Assembly: GCA_016713135.1 (NCBI GenBank)
Contig: JADJPR010000006.1
Location: 62,001-126,000 of the forward strand
Origin: Rhodanobacteraceae bacterium
GTDB taxonomy: Bacteria > Pseudomonadota > Gammaproteobacteria > Xanthomonadales > SZUA-5
Reading direction: 5' to 3'
Length of the DNA: 64,000 nt
This document shows positions 55,631 through 64,000 of this stretch, piece by piece (position 1 is the stretch's first letter; each line of letters opens with the position of its first letter). A program made the position numbers and the translations under genes. A model generated the notes under the pieces. It was given only the letters and a program-made list of their open reading frames with translations. It made no database searches and was not told where the DNA came from.

Positions 55631-57065
55631 GCTTGCCGTGGTGATGGTGCTCCGACGGGGCCTCGGCGCCAGGCAACACCGCCTCCACGCCCACGGTCGG
55701 CTCGAAGGCCTCGTCGTCATCCGGCAGCGGTCCGCCCACGGCGCGGCGCAACTCGGCACGCGCGACCCAATAGTCGCGCACGGCTTCGAGATAGGCCTGG
55801 TACGCGGCGTACTGTTCCTGCTTGACCCGCAGCAGTTCGAAGGCGCCCTCGAACATGAAGTTCACTTCGCGCTGGGTGCCATCGACGATGCCTTCGCGCT
55901 GGGGCAGCAGGATGGTGCGGTAATCCTCGGCAATCTGCCTTTCGACTTCGACCCGCTCGACGGCCAGCGCGATCTCGTTGTCGATGGCGATGCGCAATTC
56001 GTTGAGACGCGCATCGGCGGCTTCGAGCTCGGCCTTTGCCCTTGCGATGGCCGCCTGGCCCTGCTGGAAGATCGGCACCTCGATGGAAGCTTCGAGCCCG
56101 CGCACGCGCACGTCGCCACCCTCGGTCTCGCGCTCGACTCCAAGTTCGAAGGCGCCGAGCCAGCGCCACCGGGTGGCCAGGTCGAGAGCATCCTGGCGCA
56201 GATCGCGCTCGCGGATCGCCGCAGCGAGGTCCAGCCGTTCGCGCTCGGCCCGCTGCAGCAGCTTCGCCTCGATGTAGCGGCCGGGTGGCGGCGCCGCGAG
56301 CGTGTCCGGCAACGCCCAACGCACGCTGCTGCGCTGGCCGAGCAGGCTGGCCAGGCGCGCGCGGACGCTGCGGGACGCCGCCTCGGCGCGGCGGGCTTCG
56401 ATGGCCGCCTCGCTCGCCGCAGACTGTTCCAGCAGCAGTTTCAGCCGCGGCATGTTGCCGGCTTCGTGGAAACGCCCGGCAAGCTGGGCCGACAGGGATG
56501 CGGCCTTCGCAACGGCCCCACGCATGGCAGCAACTTGCTGCGCCGCGAGCGCCTCGAACCAGGCAATCTCGACCTCGGTCGCCAGGTCCAGCACCGCCGC
56601 AGCGACGATCCGCTGCACGCGCTGGTATTCCGCGCCGGAGATGCGCTTTTGCGCCGGCAGCAGCAGGGATTCAGTGAAATCGCGCGACAACGACTGGGTG
56701 TAGGTGCGGCTGCCATCGTTCTTCTCGCGCACCCAGCCGATGCGCGGGTTGGACAATCGGCTGGCATCGATCAAGTCGCCGCGTGCGATGCCGAGCTGCG
56801 CGTACTCGGCCTGCACCCGCGGATTGGCCAGCAGCGCCACGCTGACCGCGCGTTCCAGCGTCAGCGGACCTGCCAGCAATTCGTCCACCCGCGCCTGCAA
56901 TGCGGCTGCCTCGCGCTCGCCGCTGGGCGCCTCGATGCCGGGCCGCAACCGGGACGCCACCAGCGAATCGACGGAATCGATACCCTGCTGACGTGTCGGC
57001 GTCGCACAGCCGACCAAGACCAGCAGTGCCAGTCCCAGGCCAGCGCGTTTGCATCGATTGTTCAC
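55617..57065 (-). CDS. TolC-family outer membrane efflux lipoprotein
   Basis: The GTG at 57065 gives a lipoprotein signal (LGLALLVLVGC) and a 482-residue protein. The mature part has two long helical repeats typical of TolC/CusC-type channels (LTLERAVSVALLANPRVQAEYAQLGIARGDL, and later ASIEVPIFQQGQAAIARAKAELEAADARLNELR). It would form the outer-membrane duct of a metal efflux route, although no RND or membrane-fusion genes are here. The C terminus EHHHHGKQGEK is His-rich. It follows copA by 67 bp. The stop codon lies within a palindromic repeat, so the tail may have been changed by that element. Confidence 0.85.
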   Translation of the reverse strand: MNNRCKRAGLGLALLVLVGCATPTRQQGIDSVDSLVASRLRPGIEAPSGEREAAALQARVDELLAGPLTLERAVSVALLANPRVQAEYAQLGIARGDLIDASRLSNPRIGWVREKNDGSRTYTQSLSRDFTESLLLPAQKRISGAEYQRVQRIVAAAVLDLATEVEIAWFEALAAQQVAAMRGAVAKAASLSAQLAGRFHEAGNMPRLKLLLEQSAASEAAIEARRAEAASRSVRARLASLLGQRSSVRWALPDTLAAPPPGRYIEAKLLQRAERERLDLAAAIRERDLRQDALDLATRWRWLGAFELGVERETEGGDVRVRGLEASIEVPIFQQGQAAIARAKAELEAADARLNELRIAIDNEIALAVERVEVERQIAEDYRTILLPQREGIVDGTQREVNFMFEGAFELLRVKQEQYAAYQAYLEAVRDYWVARAELRRAVGGPLPDDDEAFEPTVGVEAVLPGAEAPSEHHHHGKQGEK

Positions 57066-57132
57066 GCGGCAATTCCGTCGATAGTCCGAGGCGAGTATGC
57101 GGCGCTCCGCGTGTGGCCCGGGTGGACCTGGA

Positions 57133-59352
57133 TCAAGCGCGCGCAGACGAGGGCCGCCAGCGCCGCAGCAACAGGGTGTTGCCGACCACGCTGACGCTGG
57201 AGAAGGCCATGGCCGCGCCGGCAATGACCGGATTCAGCAGCCCCGCGGCGGCCAGCGGAATGCCGATCAGGTTGTAGATGAAGGCCCAGAACAGGTTCTG
57301 GTGGATCTTGCGCGTGGTCCGGCGCGACAGATCGATCGCATCGGCCACCAGCCGCGGGTCGGGGCGCATCAGGGTCACGCCGGCGGCGTGCATGGCGACG
57401 TCGGTGCCGCTGCCCATCGCGAAGCCCGCGGTCGCGGCCGCCAGCGCCGGTGCGTCGTTGACGCCATCGCCGACCATCGCCACCGGTCCGTGCGCCGCCA
57501 GTTCGCGCACTGCATCCGCCTTGTGTTCGGGCAACACGTCGGCACGTACCTCGTGGATGCCCACCGAGCGCGCCAGCGTGTCAGCGGCGGCCCGGTGGTC
57601 GCCCGAAATCAGCACGCTGCGAATGCCCATTCGATCCAGCGCGCGCACCGCCGCGGCCGACTCCGGGCGTGCCTGGTCGCCGAAGGACAGCAGCCCGTGG
57701 ACGCATCCGTCCGCGTCCGCGAGCCAGGCAATGCTGCGTCCGGCCGACTGCTGCTCGGCGGCCTGGGACGCCAGCGGCGACCGATCGACCCGGAGCTCCT
57801 GCATCCAGCGCTCGCTGCCCAGGCGCCAGAGACGGCCATCGACCTGCGCCTGGATGCCGCGACCGGCGACCGCACGCACATCAAAGCCGACCGGCGAGGC
57901 GAGCTGGCGCTCGCGCGCCGCAGCCAGCACGGCGCGGGCCAGCGGATGTTCGCTGCCCGCTTGCAGCGCCGCCGCCGTGCGCAGCAGCGCATCCTCGTCG
58001 CCATCAGTCGCGGCCAGCGCAAGCAGCCGCGGCTGGCCCAGCGTCAGCGTGCCGGTCTTGTCGAAAACCACCGTGCGCACACTGCGCGCCAGTTCCAGCG
58101 CTTCGGCGTCCTTGATCAGGATGCCGGCACGGGCGGCCACACCGGTACCGGCCAGGATTGCCGTGGGTGTCGCCAGACCGAGCGCACAGGGGCAGGCGAT
58201 CACCAGGACCGACACGGCGTGCAGGATCGCGCGGCTCCAGTCGCCTGCGGCCAGACCCCAGCCCAGCAGGGTCAGCAGCGCGATCGCGGCCACCACCGGC
58301 ACGAACACGGCGCTGACGCGGTCGACGATCCGCTGGATCGGCGCCTTGCGCGCTTGCGCGTCCTCCACCAGCCGGATGATTCGCGCCAGCGCAGTTTCAG
58401 CGCCGACCGCGGTGGTACGCAGCAGCAGCAGGCCTTCGCCGTTGACCGCGCCGGCGATCACCGTCGCGCCCGGCTCCTTCGCCAGCGGCAGCGACTCTCC
58501 CGTCAGCAAGGACTCGTCGACATGGCTGCGGCCGTCCTCTACCCGACCATCCACCGCGATGCGCTCGCCTGGCAGCACGCGCACGCGATCGTCCACGCGC
58601 ACCTGGGCGATCGGCAATTCACGCTCGACGCCATCGCGAATCACCCGCGCCGTGTCCGGCCGCAGCGTCTGCAGTGCCTGGATCGCCTCGCTGGCCTGCC
58701 GCCGCGCACGCCCCTCGAGCCACTTGCCCAACAGCACCAGCGTGATCACCACCGCCGACGCCTCGAAATACAGATGCGCTTCGCCGTGGCGTGCGTCCAC
58801 CGCGAGCAGTTGGTACACGCTGAGCCCGTAGGCCGCACTGGTACCGATGGCCACCAGCAGGTCCATGTTGCCACTGCCGGACTTCAGCGCACCCCAGCCA
58901 GCGCGATAGAAGCGGGCGCCCAGCCAGAACTGCACCGGCGTCGCCAGCCCCAGCTGCAGCCAGCCCGGCAGCATCCAGTGCACGCCGAACAACAACCCGA
59001 GCATCGGCAACACCAACGGCGCGCTCAGCATTGCAGCGATCATCAGGTGGCGCCGCTCTGAGTCCACTCGCGGCCGTGGCGCTTCGAGTGCGAGGCCAGT
59101 ATCCGGGTCCTCGGGAGGCCACACGGCTTCGAAGCCGGCTTTTGCGATCGCCGCGGAGATGTCATCGCGAGCCAGCTCTGCGGCACCGCTCACCCGAGCC
59201 CACCCAGTAGCCAGGTTCACGCTTGCCGCCGCCACGCCGGGCAGCCTGTTGAGTGCTCGCTCGGCCCTTGCGACACAGGAGGCGCAGGTCATTCCTGCGA
59301 TGCCCACCCGCCATTCCTCTTTCGCAGCCACCGCGATCCTGCCCTTGTCCAT
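57133..59352 (-). CDS. copA: Cu(I)-exporting P1B-type ATPase
   Basis: This 739-residue pump has one N-terminal metal-binding domain (MTCASC, Cys23 and Cys26), eight membrane helices, the transport motif CPC at 387-389 (IACPCALG), the phosphorylation site DKTGTLT (Asp431), SEHPLA and GDGVNDAP. These identify a P1B-1 Cu(I)/Ag(I) exporter of the inner membrane. The start may be the ATG at 59352 or the GTG at 59361; neither has a strong ribosome site. It leads the unit copA, TolC-like, multicopper oxidase and is divergent from a small copper chaperone gene. Confidence 0.95.
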   Translation of the reverse strand: MDKGRIAVAAKEEWRVGIAGMTCASCVARAERALNRLPGVAAASVNLATGWARVSGAAELARDDISAAIAKAGFEAVWPPEDPDTGLALEAPRPRVDSERRHLMIAAMLSAPLVLPMLGLLFGVHWMLPGWLQLGLATPVQFWLGARFYRAGWGALKSGSGNMDLLVAIGTSAAYGLSVYQLLAVDARHGEAHLYFEASAVVITLVLLGKWLEGRARRQASEAIQALQTLRPDTARVIRDGVERELPIAQVRVDDRVRVLPGERIAVDGRVEDGRSHVDESLLTGESLPLAKEPGATVIAGAVNGEGLLLLRTTAVGAETALARIIRLVEDAQARKAPIQRIVDRVSAVFVPVVAAIALLTLLGWGLAAGDWSRAILHAVSVLVIACPCALGLATPTAILAGTGVAARAGILIKDAEALELARSVRTVVFDKTGTLTLGQPRLLALAATDGDEDALLRTAAALQAGSEHPLARAVLAAARERQLASPVGFDVRAVAGRGIQAQVDGRLWRLGSERWMQELRVDRSPLASQAAEQQSAGRSIAWLADADGCVHGLLSFGDQARPESAAAVRALDRMGIRSVLISGDHRAAADTLARSVGIHEVRADVLPEHKADAVRELAAHGPVAMVGDGVNDAPALAAATAGFAMGSGTDVAMHAAGVTLMRPDPRLVADAIDLSRRTTRKIHQNLFWAFIYNLIGIPLAAAGLLNPVIAGAAMAFSSVSVVGNTLLLRRWRPSSARA

Positions 59353-59457
59353 GGAGAGCACTCTGCGCCGGACCTCACCGTAGCTTCAACCCCGCAACGT
59401 TGCCGAAGATCACCCGCCATCCGCACCAGGGCGGTAGCGGTTCAAAGCGCTTGCGTG

Positions 59458-59475
59458 CCGGAGTTGCGATTCCGG
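59458..59475. promoter_or_regulatory. Inverted repeat in the copA/chaperone divergent region
   Basis: CCGGA and TCCGG flank 8 bp in the 223-bp intergenic region from which both copper genes are read. It could be a regulator site, for example for a MerR-type copper sensor, but it does not match a CueR box well. No other signal was recognised here. Confidence 0.2.
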
Positions 59476-59575
59476 TCACAACCAGAGGCCGCCCCGGCGT
59501 GCCATAAGCGATTTCGCTCAGCTTGCGGAACCCGCAGGCTGGCCGCGACGGCGCAACCCTTCCCGGGAGTACCTC

Positions 59576-59773
59576 ATGCATCTCGACGTCGACAACTTGT
59601 CCTGCCAGCACTGCGTGCGCACCGTCACCAGCGCCATCCGCACCCTCGACGCCAACGCCCACGTGGAAGTGGACCTGGCACGCGGTCAAGTCATTGCCGA
59701 GGGCAACCTCGAGCCGGAGAAAGTCATCGCCGTGCTGTTTGAGGAGGGGTACCCGGCAAGGGCGGTCGACTGA
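59576..59773 (+). CDS. CopZ-like heavy-metal-associated domain protein
   Basis: This 65-residue single HMA domain has the metal site CQHC (LSCQHCVRTV) and the expected beta-alpha-beta pattern ending EEGYPARAVD. Such proteins carry Cu(I) in the cytosol and hand it to CopA. GGGAG lies 7 bases before the ATG. It is divergent from copA, and shared control by copper is likely. The CQHC form instead of the commoner CAAC or CGHC is mildly unusual. Confidence 0.85.
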   Translation: MHLDVDNLSCQHCVRTVTSAIRTLDANAHVEVDLARGQVIAEGNLEPEKVIAVLFEEGYPARAVD

Positions 59774-59904
59774 TGGATGCGCCGCACGGTAGTACCACGC
59801 CAGATCTAAATTTTACATAATCTTGATTAGGCGCAAGAGTATGGAAATGGGCGCGATCGCGCCGGACGTCCCTCCGCGCCCCCTTCAAGCCGCCGGCAGG
59901 CGCA

Positions 59905-59912
59905 GCATCAAG
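59905..59912. repeat. Target-site duplication of the IS66 element, left
   Basis: GCATCAAG directly precedes the left inverted repeat and is repeated exactly at 62126-62133. Eight bases is the usual IS66 duplication. Confidence 0.92.
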
Positions 59913-59957
59913 GTAAGCGTCCGACAGCGCCATTGGTGCTCTGCCGGCGAGGATCTG

Positions 59958-61460
59958 TTACCCCGATCTCGGTGCCCAGCTCATCGGCAGCAGCGCATCG
60001 ATCTCCCGGTTGAGCGTCGTCGGCAGGCGCTCCAGGACATCGGTCAGGTAGGCCACCGGATCACGGCCATGCGCCTTGGCGGTTTCGATCAGGCTGGTGA
60101 CGATGGCGCACGCCTCACCGCCGCGTTCGCTTCCCGCGAACAGCCAGTTCTTGCGCCCCACGGCGATCTCTCGCAACGCGCGCTCGGCGGCGTTGTTGTC
60201 GATGGCGACCGCGCCGTCGTCCAGATAGCGCGTCAACGCATCCCAGTGCTTGAGAGTGTACCCGATCGCAAGTGCCGTCGGCGATTTCGGCAATAGCTCG
60301 CGCAAGCTGTCCTCGCACCAGGACCGGAGTGCTTCAAGGATCGGCCGTGCCTCCTGCTGTCGCCGTTTGCCGCGCTCCGGCGGACTTTCTCCCGCCTCGC
60401 TCGCGGCCCTTTCGATGGCGAACAGCTCACCGATCCGCTCGACCGCCTCGTGCGCCAGTACGCGGTGGCCGCTCTTGTCGGCCAATGCGGCGATCTCAAA
60501 GAACTTTCGCCGGGCATGGGCCCAGCAGCCGACTTCCAGGATCTCCGGCCGCTGGCGATACAACTCGTCGTAGTTGCTCGCCGCATCCGCCTGCAGCCAG
60601 CCGCCCTTCCACGAGCGCAGGAAGTCACGCACATGCTGGCCGGCCTTGTCGACCGTGAAGTCGTAGACCACGATGGCCGGATCGCGGCCCACATAGGCCC
60701 AGGCCCGCGCGCTGATCGTGCGGCCCACCGATTGCAGCGGCAGCACGGTCTCGTCGACATGGATCACCTTCTGCTGCATCAGCGCCGCGTGCAGCCGCAG
60801 CACCAGGGGCTTGAGCCATCCCGACAACGCGATCACCCAGTCAGACAGAGTGCTGCGCGGGATCGCCACACCGCCGCGGCTGTAGATCTCCTCGATGCGG
60901 AACAGCGGCAGGTGATCGGCGTACTTGGACACCAGCAGGTGCGCACCCAGGCTCGCATCCAGGTGTGAGCCGTCGATCAGCTGCGCCGGCAGCCTGGCGC
61001 AGCGCACGCCCGCCTCCGGCTGCCGCGGATCGGCGTACTTGGGGCGCACGATCAGCTTCTTGAAGAAGACCGCCGGCTTGAAGCACAGCTTGACCGTCAC
61101 TTCCTCGCCGATCCGCTTGAGCGGCGCGCCGTCGGCGGCCACCTTCTCGGACTCGGGCAGATCGACTTCGACCCGCTCTTCCGGCAGCCCCTTGGGCAGC
61201 ACCAGGCGCTGGCGCTCGGTCACGGTCTTCTTCGGGGTCACCGGTTGCTCGGACCGGATCTCCTGCTCGATCAGTTCGATGTCGGCATTGCCGAACATCG
61301 TCAGCTGATCGGCGTTCTCCGAGGACGCGCCGAAGCGCTGGCGCTTGAGCGCGGCGAGTTGCTGTTCGAGGGCGGCCAGGCGCGCTTCGGCGCTCTCGGC
61401 GCGAGCCAGCGCCGCCTCGTAATCAGCGCGGGGGACGACATCAGTGCTTGCCAGGACCAT
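59958..61460 (-). CDS. tnpC: IS66 transposase TnpC (DDE)
   Basis: This 500-residue transposase has an N-terminal coiled coil (AALEQQLAALKRQRFGASSE), a central DDE domain with Asp236 (HVDET), Asp292 (QADAASNYD) and Glu426 (NNAAERALR), GCWAHARRKFFE, and the C-terminal GRKNWLFAGSERGGE and AYLTDVLERLP patterns. All catalytic residues are present, so it should be active. It starts 71 bp after tnpB. Confidence 0.95.
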   Translation of the reverse strand: MVLASTDVVPRADYEAALARAESAEARLAALEQQLAALKRQRFGASSENADQLTMFGNADIELIEQEIRSEQPVTPKKTVTERQRLVLPKGLPEERVEVDLPESEKVAADGAPLKRIGEEVTVKLCFKPAVFFKKLIVRPKYADPRQPEAGVRCARLPAQLIDGSHLDASLGAHLLVSKYADHLPLFRIEEIYSRGGVAIPRSTLSDWVIALSGWLKPLVLRLHAALMQQKVIHVDETVLPLQSVGRTISARAWAYVGRDPAIVVYDFTVDKAGQHVRDFLRSWKGGWLQADAASNYDELYRQRPEILEVGCWAHARRKFFEIAALADKSGHRVLAHEAVERIGELFAIERAASEAGESPPERGKRRQQEARPILEALRSWCEDSLRELLPKSPTALAIGYTLKHWDALTRYLDDGAVAIDNNAAERALREIAVGRKNWLFAGSERGGEACAIVTSLIETAKAHGRDPVAYLTDVLERLPTTLNREIDALLPMSWAPRSG

Positions 61461-61531
61461 CCCGGCAGGCTACCCAGCGAGCACCGGAAAGCAATGCAAG
61501 TAACTGATCTGCCGTCAAAAAGACAGATCGA

Positions 61532-61861
61532 TCAAGCCACCCGCATCGCGGTTACCGGGCGTAGCCTGCGCACCGACAGATCGATCCCTTCCAGCACCAG
61601 CCGCAGGTCGCTCTCCGACAGCGCCCCCGCCGTCACCGACGAGAATCGTCCACGCTCCAGACGCTTGTACATCAGCCACCACCCATGGCGGTCGTACCAG
61701 AGGATCTTGACCTTGTCGCGCCCACGGTTGAAGAACACGTGCGCACTCGACAACGCCCGCTGCGGCCCCAGGCTGGCCTGCACCCGCAGCGCCAGGCCGT
61801 CGATGCCCAGACGAAAACCCACCGCATCGGCGCATACCCAGACCGGTAGGCCGCCGACCAT
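61532..61861 (-). CDS. tnpB: IS66 accessory protein TnpB (Orf2)
   Basis: This 109-residue protein shows the family core: GFRLGIDGLALRVQ, HVFFNRGRDKVKILWYDRHGWWLMYKRLERGRF. TnpB is needed for transposition in IS66 elements, but its exact role is unclear. The ATG overlaps the tnpA stop (ATGA). Confidence 0.92.
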   Translation of the reverse strand: MVGGLPVWVCADAVGFRLGIDGLALRVQASLGPQRALSSAHVFFNRGRDKVKILWYDRHGWWLMYKRLERGRFSSVTAGALSESDLRLVLEGIDLSVRRLRPVTAMRVA

Positions 61862-62043
61862 CAGCGCCGGCGCTCGAAACGCAGTGGCTCGCCGACCAGC
61901 TCACGCAACAGCCGCCGGCGCCAAGACATGAAGGTTGCGTACGACCAACCCTGCGCCCGGCAATACACCCGAGCGCTCAGGCGACTGCGCGAAGCGGCGC
62001 AGATGCGCATGAACCAGACCAACGAACCGAGGGAACGGGCCAC
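61861..62043 (-). CDS. tnpA: IS66 accessory protein TnpA (Orf1)
   Basis: This 60-residue protein contains ARVYCRAQGWSYATFMSWRRR, equivalent to the helix-turn-helix of IS66 Orf1. It starts with GTG at 62043 and is short for the family, so the N terminus may be reduced or begin at another codon. It is translationally coupled to tnpB. Confidence 0.75.
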   Translation of the reverse strand: MARSLGSLVWFMRICAASRSRLSARVYCRAQGWSYATFMSWRRRLLRELVGEPLRFERRR

Positions 62044-62125
62044 GGCAGGACCCCGAAGCCGATGAAGCCGTCAGCCTCGCAGCCATCCGAGATGGACGGA
62101 AGAATGGGCGCGGTCGGACGGATAC

Positions 62126-62133
62126 GCATCAAG
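62126..62133. repeat. Target-site duplication of the IS66 element, right
   Basis: GCATCAAG follows the right inverted repeat, identical to 59905-59912. Confidence 0.92.
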
Positions 62134-62149
62134 GTCATCGGATGCAGCG

Positions 62150-62587
62150 ATTAAGCCTGAAAGCCCGATCTCGGCCGTCGATGTCGGCAAGCAGCTTCAG
62201 CGCGAGTTCGTCCAGCTCGCCGCCCTCGCGCACGCATCCAAGGCGATCACCGGCAAGCGCAAGCTCGAAGAGCGCATCGTCGAGCACCTGATCGCCTCGC
62301 CCACCCCGGCAGTCGCCGAACTCGTTGCCTCGCTGCGCGAGCGCCTCGCTGGCGCTCCCTGGCGCGTGATCTCCGCGCGCAAGGCCGACAAACTCCTGCG
62401 CCAGAAGCTGTTCGAGCGCGTGTTCGCCGTCCGCGTCCGCGGGTTCACCCGCAACTACCGCAACGCCGAACTCGACATGCACCTCTCGCTCGACCAAGAC
62501 ATGACCCCGCTCACCCGGTTCCTCACCATCATCCGAGAGAAAGGACTCCACGGTGCGACCGTGGAACTTGAGCGCGGGACGGTTTGA
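62150..62587 (+). CDS. Hypothetical protein, 5' end unresolved, adjoining the IS66 insertion
   Basis: An open frame with strong G/C third-position bias runs to the TGA at 62585-62587. It contains VGKQLQREFVQLAALAHASK, KRKLEERIVEHLIAS, DKLLRQKLFERVFAVRVRG and REKGLHGATVELERGTV. It looks like a helical, Lys/Arg-rich protein that I do not recognise. There is no ATG, GTG or TTG in frame before about 62351. If the IS66 is removed, the frame continues leftward to 59827, again without a start codon. The insertion has probably cut its 5' end, or an indel hides the start. Confidence 0.5.
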   Translation: MKPESPISAVDVGKQLQREFVQLAALAHASKAITGKRKLEERIVEHLIASPTPAVAELVASLRERLAGAPWRVISARKADKLLRQKLFERVFAVRVRGFTRNYRNAELDMHLSLDQDMTPLTRFLTIIREKGLHGATVELERGTV

Positions 62588-62600
62588 AGCACAACGGCCG

Positions 62601-62939
62601 TCATCGCGCCGCCAGCCGTCGCGCCATCCCGATCCCGCGCATCCAACGCTGACCCAGCGCCTGCGCCTGCTCGATCAAGCGTTCCGCCGAACCGATCGCG
62701 CGGCTGTACGTCGAGCGAACCGCCATGACCTGCTCCGGCCAGCGACCGCCTGCGCCCACCCGCGCCAGCGCGGCCGGCAGCGCCCCGCGGATCACGCCGC
62801 GTTTGCCCTCGCGCAACACTCGCCCGGTGGCGTCGACCAACCGCAGATAATCCACCTGCGATATCGCCAGCACGCACAAACCCGTCACCCCGGCGATCGG
62901 CGCCAGCGGCGCGGCCGCCCGTTCCGGCTCCGCTTCCAT
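62601..62939 (-). pseudogene. C-terminal remnant of a Y1 (HUH) transposase
   Basis: The 112 residues align well with the C-terminal part of the transposase at 63060: LAPIAGVTGLCVLAI against LAPVLGIRGLSVTAL, DYLRLVDATGR against EYIELVDMTGR, and KRG, PAxLAR, AVxxxxSRAIGS. The catalytic N-terminal HUH domain is absent. It faces the other transposase head to head, with 22-bp direct repeats between them. A longer frame upstream to 63296 is antisense to the intact gene and meaningless. Confidence 0.7.
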
Positions 62940-62942
62940 CGC

Positions 62943-62983
62943 CGGGAAGCGGGGACACGCATGGCGGGAAGCGGGGACACGCA
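62943..62983. repeat. Two direct repeats, 22-bp period, beside Y1 transposase genes
   Basis: CGGGAAGCGGGGACACGCA occurs at 62943-62961 and 62965-62983. It lies just before the remnant's 5' side and 77 bp before the intact transposase gene. Short repeats flanking such genes are usual for REP-associated transposases. Confidence 0.8.
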
Positions 62984-63059
62984 CAGATTGGCGGCTTTCC
63001 GACTCCGCCGTCAGAACTTTCCGACAGCCCGCACCCGCGGTCCGCGCCATGCTACTCCC

Positions 63060-64000
63060 ATGACGCAAGCCCGCTCCCTGCTGGTCCCCGCCAACGCCCA
63101 CGGCGTCTATCACTGCGTGTCCCGCTGTGTACGCCGCGCCTGGCTCTGCGGGCGGGATCCATTGACCGGCGCGGATCACGAGCATCGCCGGCAGTGGGTT
63201 GAAGATCGCCTGGCGCAGTTGGCTGAGCTGTATGCCGCCTCGATCTGGGCCTACGCGGTGATGAGCAATCACCTGCATGTCGTGATCGAGATGCATGCCG
63301 ACGTCGCGCGGGACTGGAACCCGGACGAGGTCGCCACTCGCTGGCTGGGGCTCTATCCGCCGGAGGATGGTCAGTACGAATCAGCGAAGGCGCAGATCGT
63401 CGCGAACGATACCCGTCTGGCCGTGCTGCGCGCGCGGCTCTGCAGCCTATCGTGGTTCATGAAGTCGCTGAGCGAGCCCATCGCCCGGCGCGCGAATGTC
63501 GAGGACCACTGCAAGGGCCGATTCTGGGAAGGGAGGTTCCGTTCCCAAGTGCTGCTCGACGAGACCGCGGTGCTGTCGGCCATGGCCTATGTGGACCTGA
63601 ACCCGATCCGCGCCGGCATGACCTCGCAACTGGAGGGGTCGGTGCACACGAGCATCCTGAAACGCATCCGAGCCATTGAGTCGGATCCGGGTGGCGAGAC
63701 ATTGGCATGCACGACCGTTCGCAACGGTCGCGCCACAGCCAGCGTACCGTGCCGACCTGAGCTGGCACCCGTGCTGGGTATTCGCGGCCTGTCGGTGACG
63801 GCGCTCACAACCACTGAGTACATCGAACTGGTCGACATGACCGGCCGCCAATGGCACCCCACCAAGCGTGGACGCATCACGGGAAAGCCGCCGGCCGTCC
63901 TTGCCCGCCTAAGAATGGACTCAAGCGAGTGGACCCACCGCGTGCGCGCGGTCAAGCCCGAGCAAGGCTTCTGTCGCGTGATCGGCAGCGAAAGTGCGCT
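63060..64000 (+). CDS. Y1 (HUH, REP-associated-type) transposase, 3' end beyond the window
   Basis: At least 313 residues are open to the edge. Signatures are GVYHCVSRCVRRAWLC, the HUH pair His71-Leu-His73 in MSNHLHVVIE, FWEGRFRSQVLLD and AMAYVDLNPIRAG (candidate Tyr177). These enzymes cut single-stranded DNA through a 5'-phosphotyrosine and are linked to the spread of REP palindromes. The C-terminal region (YIELVDMTGR, KRGRI) matches the remnant at 62601-62939. Only a weak ribosome site precedes the ATG. It appears intact as far as seen. Confidence 0.88.
   Translation, partial: MTQARSLLVPANAHGVYHCVSRCVRRAWLCGRDPLTGADHEHRRQWVEDRLAQLAELYAASIWAYAVMSNHLHVVIEMHADVARDWNPDEVATRWLGLYPPEDGQYESAKAQIVANDTRLAVLRARLCSLSWFMKSLSEPIARRANVEDHCKGRFWEGRFRSQVLLDETAVLSAMAYVDLNPIRAGMTSQLEGSVHTSILKRIRAIESDPGGETLACTTVRNGRATASVPCRPELAPVLGIRGLSVTALTTTEYIELVDMTGRQWHPTKRGRITGKPPAVLARLRMDSSEWTHRVRAVKPEQGFCRVIGSESA

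Larger units (their letters stand above)
59913..62125 (-). mobile_element. Complete IS66-family insertion sequence, 2213 bp
   Basis: The ends are imperfect inverted repeats: GTAAGCGTCCGACAGCGCC at the left and the complement of GTATCCGTCCGACCGCGCC at the right (16 of 19 match). Both begin GTA, as IS66 ends do. The element carries tnpA, tnpB and tnpC on the minus strand and is flanked by an exact 8-bp duplication, which marks a single transposition event that has not since rearranged. Confidence 0.93.

Noticed and set aside
62135..62551. 138-codon minus-strand frame opposite the start-less gene
   Set aside because: Codon-position bias favours the plus-strand frame, and the minus-strand product has no recognised feature.

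Overview
This is 64 kb of GC-rich DNA, most likely from a gammaproteobacterium of the Lysobacterales (Xanthomonadales), near the Dokdonella/Ahniella type of organism. The basis is a homodimeric-type pyruvate dehydrogenase E1 (aceE), paired DUF1800/DUF1501 secreted proteins, very large Calx-beta proteins carrying an 'F-x-N-G-F-E' motif, an HTCS-type hybrid sensor and REP-associated-type transposases. The taxonomic call is an inference.

Layout. 1-2007: central metabolism (end of a phosphoglycolate-phosphatase-like gene, class II fructose-bisphosphate aldolase, a thioredoxin-fold protein). 2057-6943: an ECF sigma factor paired with a transmembrane Ser/Thr kinase, a secreted TIKI/ChaN-like protein, and an ECF42-type sigma factor paired with a YCII/DGPF protein. 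7092-9271: a purine permease and two tandem bacteriohemerythrins. 9395-9982: a 588-bp block made only of G and C, probably an assembly artefact. 10062-18731: two successive DUF1800-DUF1501 modules (lipid- or surface-associated role unknown; Tat-exported DUF1501 partners) with an opposed c-type cytochrome between them. 18840-48639: about 30 kb, all on the minus strand, with three giant secreted repeat proteins (about 1223, 2797 and 4378 aa after correction) and a hybrid two-component sensor. 48784-51715: aceE, broken by a palindromic repeat element. 51879-54145: a DUF4124-like protein and two convergent type II toxin-antitoxin loci. 54177-59773: a copper resistance cluster (CopA ATPase, TolC-like lipoprotein, multicopper oxidase, divergent CopZ-like chaperone). 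59905-62133: a complete IS66-family insertion with an exact 8-bp target duplication. 62150-64000: an unresolved small gene, a reversed C-terminal remnant of a Y1 (HUH) transposase, two direct repeats and an intact-looking Y1 transposase that runs off the window.

Two themes cut across the region. First, short gapped palindromes with G-rich or A-rich arms lie between genes and also inside genes: in frame in the kinase N terminus, and interrupting aceE. Second, several otherwise intact genes are split by one-base frameshifts. For one of these a near-identical paralogous copy inside the window proves the missing base. Together with the G/C-only block this points to consensus errors in the assembly, although true pseudogenes cannot be excluded.

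How the genes may work together: the sensor at 32221-36288 sits among the giant surface proteins and is the natural candidate for their regulator; the copper genes form an efflux and periplasmic oxidation unit; each ECF sigma factor is next to its usual family partner.
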